NCBI RefSeq assembly: GCF_001043005.1
Contig: NZ_JYKZ01000008.1
Coordinates: forward strand, 1-64,000
Reading direction: 5' to 3'
DNA from: Pseudomonas psychrophila
Lineage (GTDB): Bacteria > Pseudomonadota > Gammaproteobacteria > Pseudomonadales > Pseudomonadaceae
DNA length: 64,000 nucleotides
Within the stretch, counting starts at the first letter, position 1; every line of letters begins with the position of its first letter. Under the pieces are notes generated by a model. The model had not been told where the DNA came from, ran no database searches, and saw only the letters and a list, made by a program, of their open reading frames with translations. Position numbers and translations under genes: made by a program. This document shows positions 33,506-42,885 of the stretch, in pieces.

Positions 33506-33938
33506 TTTGGACGCTCGATTCGGCTTTCAAAATAGTTGGCAGATTGGGCACAGTGATGGTCCCCAGCTTGAGCACTGGCATGATGGAAGTCAGCGCCGTG
33601 GCCGGCAGACTGACACTGGCGGTCAGGACTTTGGTTGTCGCGTTGTAGGTCGCGGCCGGGACCAGACTGCTTTTCACCGCAGTTGGCACCCAGGTCAGCT
33701 TCTCGTTCAAAACGCTCTTGGCCAACGTTTCCACCACACTCCCGTAGTTAGGCGCCGTCGGATCGACCGCCATGCTACGGCGTACCGCCTCGGCCGTCGC
33801 ATTATTGAAGGACTGCACCAGTAGCAGCGGCAAGCTGTAGCTGAGGACGCCATAGAGCACTGCAAAAAAAATCACAAACACCAGCGCGAACTCAATCGCA
33901 GCGGCGCCTTTCTGCTTTTTGGGAAGTCTTGTTTTCAT
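33495..33938 (-). CDS. TadE-like pseudopilin
   Basis: This 147-residue minor pilin has a basic N-terminus ending in KKQKG, then AAAIEFALVFVIFFAVLYGVL: prepilin cleavage between Gly11 and Ala12, Glu16 at position +5. The remainder is a short extracytoplasmic domain. It would be processed by FppA and inserted into the Flp pilus base. The long open frame continues upstream over fppA on the other strand, so the ATG at 33938 was chosen. It overlaps the pprA start by 11 bp and is probably cotranscribed with it. Confidence 0.8.
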   Translation of the reverse strand: MKTRLPKKQKGAAAIEFALVFVIFFAVLYGVLSYSLPLLLVQSFNNATAEAVRRSMAVDPTAPNYGSVVETLAKSVLNEKLTWVPTAVKSSLVPAATYNATTKVLTASVSLPATALTSIMPVLKLGTITVPNLPTILKAESSVQIGN

Positions 33939-34009
33939 GACTGCGTCTACCCTGACCATCGACAGTAATATCATCATAGAATCATTGGTAAAAAAGGGAG
34001 GTTCTTTAC

Positions 34010-34483
34010 GTGATCCAGTTATGTGTTGTGTTTGTGTGGTTTGCTGCGTGTTCCATTCAAGACCTGCTCCAACGTAATATTTCCAATGTCCTGACCTTTG
34101 GTGCCGCGGCGCTTGCGTTGCTGTATTTGCTATGGACGGGGCACACCTGGCTGGGCGCAAGCGCAGCCGAAGGCGGCTGGGCGTTACTGGTCGCACTCGT
34201 TCTGACGCTTCCCGGTTATGCGCTAAACAAGCTTGGAGCCGGCGACGTAAAGCTGTTGATGGCTTTGGCACTGGCAACCGACCGTCCGACAATTCTTGGT
34301 ACCATCATCGGTGCTGGCCTGTGTGCTGGCGCTTGGTGGCTCTTTGCGTCAAAAATCCTGCCGTCAATGAATCAACGGGTTAAGATCCCTTCCCTTGTCA
34401 ATAACGCCCCAGTGTCAAAAAAGCTTCCATTTGCACCCTTCCTGTTAGGCGGGTTTACCCTGACAATGGCGCTCCTTCGCTAA
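34010..34483 (+). CDS. fppA: Flp prepilin peptidase
   Basis: This 157-residue membrane aspartic protease has catalytic Asp18 (CSIQDLLQRNISN) and Asp79 in GAGDVKLL (GxGD). It lacks the N-methyltransferase domain of PilD, as TadV/FppA enzymes do, and processes Flp and TadE-like prepilins. The start is a GTG at 34010 with GGGAGG. It is transcribed divergently from the TadE gene and upstream of pprB. Confidence 0.9.
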   Translation: MIQLCVVFVWFAACSIQDLLQRNISNVLTFGAAALALLYLLWTGHTWLGASAAEGGWALLVALVLTLPGYALNKLGAGDVKLLMALALATDRPTILGTIIGAGLCAGAWWLFASKILPSMNQRVKIPSLVNNAPVSKKLPFAPFLLGGFTLTMALLR

Positions 34484-34493
34484 TTGATATGAG

Positions 34494-34508
34494 GGATTAA
34501 CACCTTGT
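34494..34508 (+). promoter_or_regulatory. candidate PprB-regulon element upstream of pprB
   Basis: GGATTAACACCTTGT matches 13 of 15 bases of the element upstream of flp (GGATTAATACTTTGT). It lies 91 bp before the pprB GTG, and 10 bp after the fppA stop, so autoregulation is suggested. Binding is not shown. Confidence 0.5.
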
Positions 34509-34599
34509 ACATAGTCGTAAAGTAGGTCTACGTTTAAACCAACGCAGTAAACAAGTGGACCAAGAAGTCCCTGATTGGTTTACCAGGAAGGAGAACCGC

Positions 34600-35385
34600 G
34601 TGCATACGTCCAACCCCCTAATAAAAGTCCTCGTGGTCGACGACCAATCGTTGATTGTCGAAGAGCTTTGCGAATTTCTTGAAAGCAGCGGCTACCGCTG
34701 CGTTCCCTGCAATTCAACACGTGAAGCCATCAGTGCCTTCGTCGCCGATCCGGAGATTGGCCTGGTACTGTGCGACCTGCACATGCCCGAGATGAACGGC
34801 ATTGAACTCACCCAGCACCTGCAAAAAATCGCCGGTAAACATCGCGCCTTTGAAAGCATTTTATTAACCGGTCGAGCAGACAAGCAGGATGTGATCAAAG
34901 CCCTGCGTATCGGCATCGCCGATTACTATCAAAAGCCGGTCGACCTCAATGAACTGCTTGAGGGCATCCAGCGCCAGGAAGCCATCTTGCGCGAACGGCA
35001 CAAGAGCGATCAGTTGGGCCACCTGAACCAAAAACTGCAGTACCTGGCCGAATCCATCGACGACCTGTATCAGGACATGGAGTCCGCTCGACGCCCTCCT
35101 CAGTCGGCCACTCAGCCTTCAAACCCGCAGGACTCAAGCGAGGGCACCTGGCAACAGATCCCGACGATTTTCAAACAGCTGTCGCCCCGTCAACTGGACG
35201 TTGCCAAGCTGGTGAGCAAAGGCCAGACCAACTATCAGATCGCCTGCGATCTGGGCATCACCGAAAACACGGTAAAACTGTACGTGTCCCAAGTACTGCG
35301 CCTGACCCACATGAACAACCGCACCCAACTGGCCCTCGCACTGTCCCCTAATGCACCCTCGCAGCATCGCCAAAGTGCGCATTAA
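34600..35385 (+). CDS. pprB: response regulator PprB
   Basis: This 261-residue protein has a receiver domain (about 6-125; acidic pair Asp14/Asp15, phosphoacceptor Asp59 in CDLHMPEMNG, Lys in YYQKPVD), a coiled linker about 140-190 and a C-terminal LuxR/GerE HTH (LSPRQLDVAKLVSKGQTNYQ, then TVKLYVSQVL). P. aeruginosa PprB controls the Tad pilus and surface adhesins together with PprA. The GTG at 34600 follows AAGGAG and was chosen over an earlier GTG at 34555. Confidence 0.9.
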   Translation: MHTSNPLIKVLVVDDQSLIVEELCEFLESSGYRCVPCNSTREAISAFVADPEIGLVLCDLHMPEMNGIELTQHLQKIAGKHRAFESILLTGRADKQDVIKALRIGIADYYQKPVDLNELLEGIQRQEAILRERHKSDQLGHLNQKLQYLAESIDDLYQDMESARRPPQSATQPSNPQDSSEGTWQQIPTIFKQLSPRQLDVAKLVSKGQTNYQIACDLGITENTVKLYVSQVLRLTHMNNRTQLALALSPNAPSQHRQSAH

Positions 35386-35459
35386 TCGCTGAGCGGGTAT
35401 CAACTGAATCGCTGGCAACACCTGTGAATGACAGGCTTGCCCGCGACAGCATCACGTAC

Positions 35460-35726
35460 TCATTCCTGCTTGGCCGTACCACCCTCATCCTGCTTGTAGT
35501 ACTCCGGGATCTCATGCTTGTAGCTGTCCAGCCAGCGCTGCAGGCTGAGCTCACGCTCGGCCGGGGTCGCCGTTTGGCGTATCGGCGACTGCACGCTGCC
35601 ACTGACCTGAAGCTGCAGCCAGTTTTCGGTTTCCTGCTGGTTTTTAGGCGTGGGGCCGGACTCGATGGCCACCGCCCCCAACGGGATAAGAGCGAGCAGC
35701 ACCCCCACACGAATAGAAAAAGTCAT
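35460..35726 (-). CDS. DUF3613 family small exported protein
   Basis: This 88-residue protein has a signal peptide (MTFSIRVGVLLALIPLGAVA) and a DUF3613-type core, AERELSLQRWLDSYKHEIPEYY, near 55-77. The function is unknown, but this family member is consistently the last gene of the Tad operon in pseudomonads as I recall it. The ATG at 35726 has GGAGG; an upstream ATG at 35744 overlaps the tadD stop. Confidence 0.82.
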   Translation of the reverse strand: MTFSIRVGVLLALIPLGAVAIESGPTPKNQQETENWLQLQVSGSVQSPIRQTATPAERELSLQRWLDSYKHEIPEYYKQDEGGTAKQE

Positions 35727-35743
35727 TGCAAACCTCCAACGCA

Positions 35744-36433
35744 TTATTTAATGACAGCTACCTGGTTGCTGGCTGTCTTGGCTTGGGCCTTCAGGGCTTG
35801 TGCCCGGGACTGGGCATCACTCACTTGATCGGGCGTTAATTCGGCGCGGGTGACCAGTTCTGCCGCCTGGGTCCACTGATCCTGATAAATCAGCAAGGTC
35901 ACCAGATTCAGTGCCGCCAACGAGTCATCCTGCTTGAGTTCCAGAGCGGTCAAAAACTCGAACCGTGCATCATCGACACGACGCTGATTGAGATAGACCA
36001 CACCCAAATCGTTACGGATCTTGGCATCGGTCGGTGCCAGTTTCGCCGCGCGCTCCAGGTGAGTGGTCGCCAATGCGTTGTCACCACGCCCGGCTGCCAA
36101 CTGACCTAAACCATGCTCCCCCTCTGCGGCCAGACACGAACCCAACAACCCTTGAAACAACGGCTCGGCCTCACTGCGGCCCAACTGACGATAGATCCGC
36201 GCCTTGCGTAGCTGCACCTGTGCGGAACGCTCCGGCAGGTTTTGCAGGCTGGCCAGGCTGGCGTGCAGCTTGCCCTCCTTGGCCATGTCATCCGCCAGGT
36301 TCATCGACAGTTCCTGATCACCACTTAACTTCGTGCAGCTGCCGCCCATGGCCATCCACGGCGGATTGCTCTGGCCTCCTGTCGCACAGCCGCCCAACAT
36401 CAGCAGCCCACACAAGACGATGACAGCTTTCAT
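35744..36433 (-). CDS. tadD: TadD tetratricopeptide lipoprotein
   Basis: This 229-residue lipoprotein has lipobox LGGC (Cys16) and TPR repeats in the middle (ATTHLERAAKLAPTDAKIRN, LGVVYLNQRRVDDARFEFLT). TadD is the outer-membrane lipoprotein or pilotin-like assembly factor of the Tad machine. The internal ATG at 36433 was chosen since AGGGG lies at the right distance; the alternative at 36439 lies too close. Confidence 0.88.
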   Translation of the reverse strand: MKAVIVLCGLLMLGGCATGGQSNPPWMAMGGSCTKLSGDQELSMNLADDMAKEGKLHASLASLQNLPERSAQVQLRKARIYRQLGRSEAEPLFQGLLGSCLAAEGEHGLGQLAAGRGDNALATTHLERAAKLAPTDAKIRNDLGVVYLNQRRVDDARFEFLTALELKQDDSLAALNLVTLLIYQDQWTQAAELVTRAELTPDQVSDAQSRAQALKAQAKTASNQVAVIK

Positions 36434-36447
36434 GTTCATACCCCTGA

Positions 36448-37332
36448 TCAAGAGAGAAAGGCTCGTGAGATAGCGACAAAACTTGGTCCGGCCAACACAA
36501 TCATTAACGCCGGGAACAGAAACACCATCATCACTACCGACATCTTTGCGGACATTTTGGAGATGTACTCCTCCATGCGTGTCAGGCGACGGTCATCAAG
36601 CAGCTCTTTGAGTGCCTGCAATGACTTCATCGCGCCACCGCCCTGTTGAATCAATTGCTGAAGAATCACGCAGGTGTCATTGAACTCGTCCACGTCCAGC
36701 AGGCTCGCGGTTTTGCTCAGCTCCTGGCTTAGCTCCAGCCCCGAATCGACCCGCGACAGCACGACTCGCAACTCGCCGGTCAGCACTGGCAGTAACTCCC
36801 GCGCATCCTGGCTAAGCACCCGTAGCGCCTGCTCGACGGCCATGCCCGACTCAAACAGAATGCGTAGCAACGGGATAAAGGTAGACACCTCAACCGCCAC
36901 TTCCTGTTGCCGTCTCTTTGCAGCGTAGGCCAACATTCGCTTTGGGATCAGATACCCCAGAGCCAGTGAGAACAACAGCACAACCAACAGGTTTCCGGAT
37001 CGCGGGAAGAACAACTCATGCCCCAAAAACACCAGCCCGGCAAACGCGAACGGTGTACCGATCTGAAAGGCGGCAAACAATGAACGCTGACTAGCGGTAC
37101 GCCAGCCCAGCCGGTTGAGCAGCGTCTGAGTTTCGCTGTCCATCGTGATCGAACGCTGGCCAAACTTGCTGTTGCCCACCATCCGCATCCAGAGACTGAG
37201 CTTGCCAGGGCCGCTCTTGTCACCGTCCAGACGCTGCATCACCCGTTGCTGACTCAGACGGTCCTGAACCACGTTATTGATCAACAGCGCCATGGCGCCC
37301 AACAGTAAAACTGCACAAATCAGATAGGCCAT
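36448..37332 (-). CDS. tadC: TadC inner-membrane platform protein
   Basis: This 294-residue type II secretion system F-domain protein has hydrophobic ends (MAYLICAVLLLGAMALLI; MMVFLFPALMIVLAG), typical of TadC, and an internal GspF domain with SFIPLLRILFESG and QQGGGAMKSLQAL. It is one of two paired platform subunits (with TadB) for the Flp pilus motor. The start ATG at 37332 lies one base after the tadB stop (gap 1 bp), GGAG upstream. Confidence 0.9.
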   Translation of the reverse strand: MAYLICAVLLLGAMALLINNVVQDRLSQQRVMQRLDGDKSGPGKLSLWMRMVGNSKFGQRSITMDSETQTLLNRLGWRTASQRSLFAAFQIGTPFAFAGLVFLGHELFFPRSGNLLVVLLFSLALGYLIPKRMLAYAAKRRQQEVAVEVSTFIPLLRILFESGMAVEQALRVLSQDARELLPVLTGELRVVLSRVDSGLELSQELSKTASLLDVDEFNDTCVILQQLIQQGGGAMKSLQALKELLDDRRLTRMEEYISKMSAKMSVVMMVFLFPALMIVLAGPSFVAISRAFLS

Positions 37333-37333
37333 G

Positions 37334-38218
37334 TCATACGCTCCGTACCATGCGCCACAACGCAAAACTGCCAATTATCTGCATCGCCATAGCCGTAAGC
37401 AGCATGTGCTGCCCTCCCCCGTCCTGCCACATTTTGAGCATGTAAGCGGGGTTGGTAGACATGAAGAAAGCCACCACAAACAGCGGCAACATGCCCAGTA
37501 CCAAAGCCGTCATTCGGGTTTCACCGGTCATGGCTCTCAACCTGCGCGCCCCTTGTTCACGCTCGCGGATCAGCACGATCAGGTTTTCCAGCAGCTCACT
37601 GGCGTTACCGCCGTAGCGATGGTTGACCTTCAAGCCGAGGGCAAACATGCGAAACTCGTCACGCTCATACAGCTCGGCAAAATCGCTTACAGCTTCAGGC
37701 AAACTCACCCCCATCTGAACGTTGCGCGACACCCGGCTGATGCTCGTTTTGAGCGGATCACTGGACGCATCGATCGCTGTCAGCACGGCATCGGCCAAGG
37801 TCCGCCCCGCCTTCAGGCTGCGCACGCTGTGATCGAGCAGGAGCGGTAGTTGCTCAACCATACGCCGTACCCGGCGGTGGTAACGCCAACTGACAAACAG
37901 CTTGAGCAACAGTGGCGGCAACACCAGCAGCGCGAGAAAAAATACCCAACCGCCGATCAGGCCAGCCAACACCACGGCCCCCGCCCACAGCGACAGCCAT
38001 AAACCAAGTCGTTCAGAAGGACGCCCCAATCCCGCCTGCAAGAAAGCCCGATCAAGCCACGCTACACCTTTGATTTTTTCCGCAAACTGCGGCTGACCCT
38101 CACCCAAACGGTCCAGCACGCGACTGGTTGTCGGGTCCGTCAGAGCGCGATATACCAGGCTCAGCGAGAGCACGAACATCAGAAAACTGATGGTGAAAAG
38201 CAGTAAGGCCGGGATCAT
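37334..38218 (-). CDS. tadB: TadB inner-membrane platform protein
   Basis: This 294-residue GspF-domain protein has two N-terminal membrane segments (about 1-30 and 75-110), then a cytoplasmic GspF region (LPLLLDHSVRSLKAGRTLADAV, then NHRYGGNASELLENL) and C-terminal membrane pair. It partners TadC on the inner membrane. The ATG at 38218, GAGGCG upstream, gives a 10-bp gap to the tadA stop. Confidence 0.9.
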   Translation of the reverse strand: MIPALLLFTISFLMFVLSLSLVYRALTDPTTSRVLDRLGEGQPQFAEKIKGVAWLDRAFLQAGLGRPSERLGLWLSLWAGAVVLAGLIGGWVFFLALLVLPPLLLKLFVSWRYHRRVRRMVEQLPLLLDHSVRSLKAGRTLADAVLTAIDASSDPLKTSISRVSRNVQMGVSLPEAVSDFAELYERDEFRMFALGLKVNHRYGGNASELLENLIVLIREREQGARRLRAMTGETRMTALVLGMLPLFVVAFFMSTNPAYMLKMWQDGGGQHMLLTAMAMQIIGSFALWRMVRSV

Positions 38219-38228
38219 GATTAGCGCC

Positions 38229-39503
38229 TCAGCCGTGGGCATTCAGAATGGGGTCACGACGCAACTTGTCGCCTGCCGGGTTCAAGGCTTCGCGCATAAA
38301 ACCAAAACCGGTGCGCTTGTCCAGGCGGAACAGGGTGTTGGTCACGTACACATCGTCACGCACCCCGACCACTTCCAGAACTTCACTCACGCAACGGCGA
38401 CCATCAGGCATGCGCGTGAGCTGGATGATCACGTCCAGCGCTGCGCAGATCATCTGGCGCAAGGTTTTTTCCGCCACTGTGCGGCCCGTGAGGCCGACCA
38501 GTGTTTCCAGACGCAGCAACGCATCTTGCGCAGTGTTGGCGTGCACGGTGCTCATCGAACCATCGTGACCGGTGTTCATCGCGGTCAATACGTCGAGCAC
38601 CTCCACACCACGAATTTCGCCGAGGATGATGCGGTCCGGACGCATCCGCAGGGCGTTGCGAATCAGGTCGCTGGATTTCACTTCACCATGCCCTTCGGCA
38701 TTGGGCGGGCGTGTTTCAAGGCGCACCACATGGGGGTGACCCAGCTGCAATTCGGCCACGTCTTCGATGGTGACCAAACGTTCGTGGGGGTTGATCAACT
38801 GGCTCAAGATATTGAGCAGCGTGGTTTTGCCGGTACCGGTACCGCCGCTGATCAAGATATTGCAGCGCTTGCCCACTGACTCCTGAAAAAACTCATAGAT
38901 CGCCTGGTCGATGGTTTGCATCGCCACCAGGTCGCTGCTTTTGAGCATGTCCTTGCGAAACTTCCGGATCGACAGGCACGGACCATCCAGGGCAATCGGC
39001 GGAATGATCGCGTTGACCCGGCTGCCATCAGGCAGACGTGCATCCACCATCGGCGAAGACTCGTCAAGGCGCCGGCCCAGCGGCGCCAGAATGCGCTGCA
39101 TGACCCGCTCAACGTGATGATCATCGATAAAGCGCAAGTCGCTCTGGCTGAGCAGACCATCACGTTCAACAAATACTCGGTGGGGGCCGTTGACCAAAAT
39201 TTCAGTGACCGCGGGGTCACGCAGCAAGACTTCGAGCGGGCCGAAACCGGTCAGTTCGTCGACAATTTCTTCGGCCAGACGCTCCATTTCATAACGGGAA
39301 ATGGCCAGGTGCAGGCGCGACACATATTCAGCCACCCGCTCAGTGACAAATTGGGCCAAGGACACGCGAGAACCTTCCAGCAGGTTTACCCCGGTCTCTT
39401 CAATGGCATCAATGATGTAACGGTGCAGCACCAGTTTCAGTCCGTCATGGTCCGCGCGCCCGTCCTTATAGAGGCCGGAACCAAACAATTGCTCATTGCT
39501 CAT
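38229..39503 (-). CDS. tadA: TadA/CpaF secretion ATPase
   Basis: This 424-residue hexameric ATPase powers Flp pilus extension and retraction. It has Walker A GGTGTGKTT, the Asp-box VTIEDVAELQL, the His-box (LGEIRGVEVLDVL with GHDGSMSTVHANT) and an N-terminal domain with MVDARLPDGSRVN. Residue landmarks match CpaF/TadA. Its ATG at 39503 overlaps the end of tadZ by 4 bp. Confidence 0.93.
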   Translation of the reverse strand: MSNEQLFGSGLYKDGRADHDGLKLVLHRYIIDAIEETGVNLLEGSRVSLAQFVTERVAEYVSRLHLAISRYEMERLAEEIVDELTGFGPLEVLLRDPAVTEILVNGPHRVFVERDGLLSQSDLRFIDDHHVERVMQRILAPLGRRLDESSPMVDARLPDGSRVNAIIPPIALDGPCLSIRKFRKDMLKSSDLVAMQTIDQAIYEFFQESVGKRCNILISGGTGTGKTTLLNILSQLINPHERLVTIEDVAELQLGHPHVVRLETRPPNAEGHGEVKSSDLIRNALRMRPDRIILGEIRGVEVLDVLTAMNTGHDGSMSTVHANTAQDALLRLETLVGLTGRTVAEKTLRQMICAALDVIIQLTRMPDGRRCVSEVLEVVGVRDDVYVTNTLFRLDKRTGFGFMREALNPAGDKLRRDPILNAHG

Positions 39504-40699
39504 TTGGCCCCCCACAGGCGGTTTAACCACGCGCCAGACTTGGAAACCGTTTGCTCGGACGACTGCGAGCGCTTGGTCAATCGCTCACCCAGTTTTTTCA
39601 ACGCCAGGCTCAGGGCTTCTCGCGGGGCCAGATCAAACAGGGTGGTGGCCTGATTCTTGGCATTGATGCGCAGCTCAGGGCTGAGCGCCAGTGTCGCCAT
39701 CACCGGCAGGCCAAAGCTCTTGCCCAGGGCATCGGCATTGGGGGCAACGCCACCCATATAACGGTCGATCAACAACCCCGTATGCTCAAACTTCATGCCC
39801 TTGGCCCGCCAGCGGCCGAGCACGTCCAGGTTGCGGCGGCAATCAAGCACGCTTTGGTCGGTGTACCACAGCAAACTGTCGCAATGAGTGGCAAAGGTGC
39901 GCAGCGCTTCACTGTCAGGCTGACCCGTGAGGTTGACCACAATGTGTTGAAAGTGCTGACGCAAGGCGCTGAGCAACATATACAGCTCGGCCGCACTGGT
40001 GTGCTCCAGCGGCTCATCACTTTCGCTGTGGGCCAATACCCGCAAACCACTCGCTGTCTTGGTAAAAGCACTGTCAATCAAGGTACTGTCCAGGCGTCGT
40101 AAATGGCGCAGGGCATCACCAAAAAAGAACGTACTCTCAAGCCCCAGCACAGCCAGACCATCACCGCGGGGTACACCCAGGTCCAGAAACAAGGTTTTTT
40201 GATCGTGTTTTTGCACGACCAGCCCAAGGTGGCTGGCAACCAGCGCGCCATCCGCATTGCATTGCGCGCTGAACAACACGCTCAACCCACCCAGTTCGGT
40301 GTTTGGCGCAACCGGCGGCAAGCGCTTGCTCAGACGGCGAACCAGCCCCGCCACCTCACTGGAACGCGAACCATAGGCGACAAAATCCCTTGCCCCGGCG
40401 CGCATGGCGTTGAGTACCAACTGGTTATCCATACCATCGCCCAAGGCAACAATGGCCAGCATGGGCTTGGCTTCCAGCGCGCCTTCAATCAGGGCGCACT
40501 GGTTGACCACTTTGTCCCGATCGAGGCCTACAAAGATCAAGCCGGCAAACGTCACGTCCACCAGGGCCAGCAGTTCATCCAGGCTACTGGTGCCTGCACC
40601 CACCACTTGACCCAGCGGCGCCAGCGCACCTTGCAGCCATTCAAGATCGGTGTTGTTGCGCGTCAGCGCGAGAAATGTCTGGCTCAGGCTTTGGCTCAT
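39500..40699 (-). CDS. tadZ: TadZ/CpaE localisation protein
   Basis: This 399-residue protein has an N-terminal receiver-like atypical domain (about 1-130) and a C-terminal MinD/ParA-like domain. The expected deviant Walker A is not clearly present, since the region reads VLFSAQCNADGALVASHLG, which lacks the GKS/GKT lysine. In several pseudomonads TadZ is similarly degenerate and acts as a polar scaffold rather than an active ATPase. It overlaps rcpA and tadA by 4 bp each. Confidence 0.85.
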   Translation of the reverse strand: MSQSLSQTFLALTRNNTDLEWLQGALAPLGQVVGAGTSSLDELLALVDVTFAGLIFVGLDRDKVVNQCALIEGALEAKPMLAIVALGDGMDNQLVLNAMRAGARDFVAYGSRSSEVAGLVRRLSKRLPPVAPNTELGGLSVLFSAQCNADGALVASHLGLVVQKHDQKTLFLDLGVPRGDGLAVLGLESTFFFGDALRHLRRLDSTLIDSAFTKTASGLRVLAHSESDEPLEHTSAAELYMLLSALRQHFQHIVVNLTGQPDSEALRTFATHCDSLLWYTDQSVLDCRRNLDVLGRWRAKGMKFEHTGLLIDRYMGGVAPNADALGKSFGLPVMATLALSPELRINAKNQATTLFDLAPREALSLALKKLGERLTKRSQSSEQTVSKSGAWLNRLWGAK

Positions 40700-41922
40700 T
40701 GGGATAACCCGCTACGGCTGTTGAATTTGCCGTTTTCCAAGAAGTACAGGCGATACCAGTTAGGGTCGTAGTTACGCAGTTTCTCCCCGGGCATCGATGG
40801 CAATGGTGCATTGGCAGCCAATGGCTGAACCAGATGCGGGGTCACGATCATCAGCAATTCTTTCTCTTCGCGACTGATGTTGGAGTCGCGGAAGAACGCG
40901 CCAAGAATCGGGATATCGCCCAGGCCAGGGAATTTGTTGACCTGAGAGCTGTTGCGCGAGCTGATCAAGCCGCTGATCACAAAACTTTCGCCATCCGCCA
41001 GGGAAATGCTGGTGTCGGTGCGACGAACCGTCAGGCCGGGTACCAGGGTCCCGGCGATATTCACCGCATTGGTGTAGTCAAGTTCACTCACCTCAGGTGC
41101 CACTTTCAACATGATGCGATCACGACCAACCACGGTAGGGGTCAGCGTCAGACGGATACCAAACTCCTTGTACTCGATCGATACGTTGTCGCTGCCGCTG
41201 CTGGGTACCGGGATCGGTACTTCGCCACCGGCCAGAAAAGTCGCACTCTGGCCGCTCATGGCGACGAGGCTGGGGCGCGCCAGGGTATAGGCAAAACCGC
41301 TGCCTTCCAGGGCATTGATCATCGCTTTAACCTTGCCGCCGCCAAAACCAATGTTGAAATACTTGCTGTTGGCAACCGGACCGCCCGTGATCACCCCTTC
41401 AGCCGTACTGAGGAATGAGTTCGGCGAGCCGAACAGGAAGTTGCTGCCCATGCCGAAGATCGAGGTGCTGGCCTCTTGCAGCTTGGTGCGGCTGACCTCG
41501 ACAAAACGAATATCCGTTTGCACCTGAATGGGCAGCGTCGGGTCTTCGGACGGTGACAACGAAGTACCGGTCAAACCCGAGGTGGCCTTGCCCTTGACGA
41601 ACAACATGGTCTGATGTGGCTCTTTAGAACAGGCGCTCCAGACCATCAGACTCGTAGTACCCGACGCAACGCCGGTCAGCAAAAAGGCGTTTTGACCATT
41701 GGTGCGAACATCGGCAACCGTGGGGTCCCCCACGGCGATGCGAGAAATGTTGACCGGAAAGCTCATGGCCTTCTGAGATCCCTGGGGCACTTCCAGTACC
41801 GACGGCAACGCGTTGAATGCCGCGCAATTGTCAGCAGCGGCCAACGCCATTTCCAGGGGCAAGCTGCTCAGGATCAGGGTCCAGGCAGCACGTTTGTAGA
41901 ACGGAACGCAACGATGGCTCAT
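40696..41922 (-). CDS. rcpA: Flp pilus secretin RcpA (CpaC)
   Basis: This 408-residue outer-membrane secretin has a signal sequence (cleaved near AAAD), a BON/POTRA-like N-terminus (PVNISRIAVGDPTVADVRT) and a secretin core with VEVSRTKLQEAS, SFVISGLI and PGLGDIPILGAFF, the last being a hallmark of CpaC/RcpA. It forms the outer-membrane channel of the pilus. It lies 27 bp after rcpC. Confidence 0.92.
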   Translation of the reverse strand: MSHRCVPFYKRAAWTLILSSLPLEMALAAADNCAAFNALPSVLEVPQGSQKAMSFPVNISRIAVGDPTVADVRTNGQNAFLLTGVASGTTSLMVWSACSKEPHQTMLFVKGKATSGLTGTSLSPSEDPTLPIQVQTDIRFVEVSRTKLQEASTSIFGMGSNFLFGSPNSFLSTAEGVITGGPVANSKYFNIGFGGGKVKAMINALEGSGFAYTLARPSLVAMSGQSATFLAGGEVPIPVPSSGSDNVSIEYKEFGIRLTLTPTVVGRDRIMLKVAPEVSELDYTNAVNIAGTLVPGLTVRRTDTSISLADGESFVISGLISSRNSSQVNKFPGLGDIPILGAFFRDSNISREEKELLMIVTPHLVQPLAANAPLPSMPGEKLRNYDPNWYRLYFLENGKFNSRSGLSQ

Positions 41923-41949
41923 GTTGGTTTTCCCTGCAGAAAAGGATTT

Positions 41950-42885
41950 TTATTGGGCCGACTGCTGAGCCGTTTGATTGCCACGAATAACTTCAATACC
42001 GCGCACACGAGGAGCGCCAGCAGGACTGCTGACAGGCGCTCTTGCCGGGCTGGCCAGGGATAGCTGGTTGAACTGGTAGAGACTGCGCTTGGCGTTCTCC
42101 AGGTTGGTTGGAGACTCCTGCTCACCCGCCCAATATTTGCTCAAGCGCTGTTCATCGGCACTGCGCACGGCAAGGCGAAGCGTGCCGGCCTGGGTCGCAA
42201 GCATCAGTTGATTGAGAAGAATGTCTGGTACTGCCAGGACTGCGGTGCGCGCATTGATGCGGCCTTGCTCTTGCTTGAGTGCTTCTTCAGCATTTTTCGG
42301 CGGGCTGGCCAACTGACCATCACTGGTCAAGCCCAACTCAGTCCCCACGCTCAGCACGCGTACCGCTGGCAACACCACCTGGGCCGATTGCTGCGGATTG
42401 CCGGTGTCCTGACGCAGGAACAGCAGAATGTCGACGTAATCACCCGGGGTTAACTGCCCCCCCGCACCAGCTACCTCGTCGATGGATACTGCCAATGCGC
42501 GCTCATTGGGGCGGATCATGCGTGCCAGCGGCCCGCCCATTTCAAAACTTTTTTCATTGAGCCAGGTACCTGCACTCATGCTGCGCCACGGAGTACGACC
42601 CACCGCCTGATCGATTGCAGTGAGACTGCCTGCAGGTGCGGTACGCAATTTTTCGAGGGTCAGGTCTTCGGCCGTCAAGGCCACATTCGGGGGTACATCG
42701 CGGGCCAGTACCACCACCGACTGGCGAGTCGTGTCTTCAGCTGCTGCTACACCCTGCTCCACAACCTGGGTCACCGGAACTTCGGCGACCGGCTGCTGTC
42801 GACTCAATACCAGCCCCCAGTAACCAGCGGCAATTGCACCTACAAATAATAGGGCGGCCAGTATTAAACTGCGTCGATTGTTCAT
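41950..42885 (-). CDS. rcpC: RcpC/CpaB periplasmic pilus assembly protein
   Basis: This 311-residue protein has one N-terminal membrane segment (ILAALLFVGAIAAGYWGL), then an SAF domain (VVLARDVPPNVALTAEDLTLEKL, PGDYVDILLFL) as in CpaB/RcpC. It likely stabilises or positions the secretin. It is the first gene of the leftward Tad operon. ATG at 42885 after GGGAG. Confidence 0.9.
   Translation of the reverse strand: MNNRRSLILAALLFVGAIAAGYWGLVLSRQQPVAEVPVTQVVEQGVAAAEDTTRQSVVVLARDVPPNVALTAEDLTLEKLRTAPAGSLTAIDQAVGRTPWRSMSAGTWLNEKSFEMGGPLARMIRPNERALAVSIDEVAGAGGQLTPGDYVDILLFLRQDTGNPQQSAQVVLPAVRVLSVGTELGLTSDGQLASPPKNAEEALKQEQGRINARTAVLAVPDILLNQLMLATQAGTLRLAVRSADEQRLSKYWAGEQESPTNLENAKRSLYQFNQLSLASPARAPVSSPAGAPRVRGIEVIRGNQTAQQSAQ

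Noticed and set aside
33939..34292. N-terminal extension of the TadE-like ORF up to 34292
   Set aside because: It would overlap fppA on the opposite strand and put an Arg-rich tail before the prepilin leader. The ATG at 33938 gives a normal pseudopilin.
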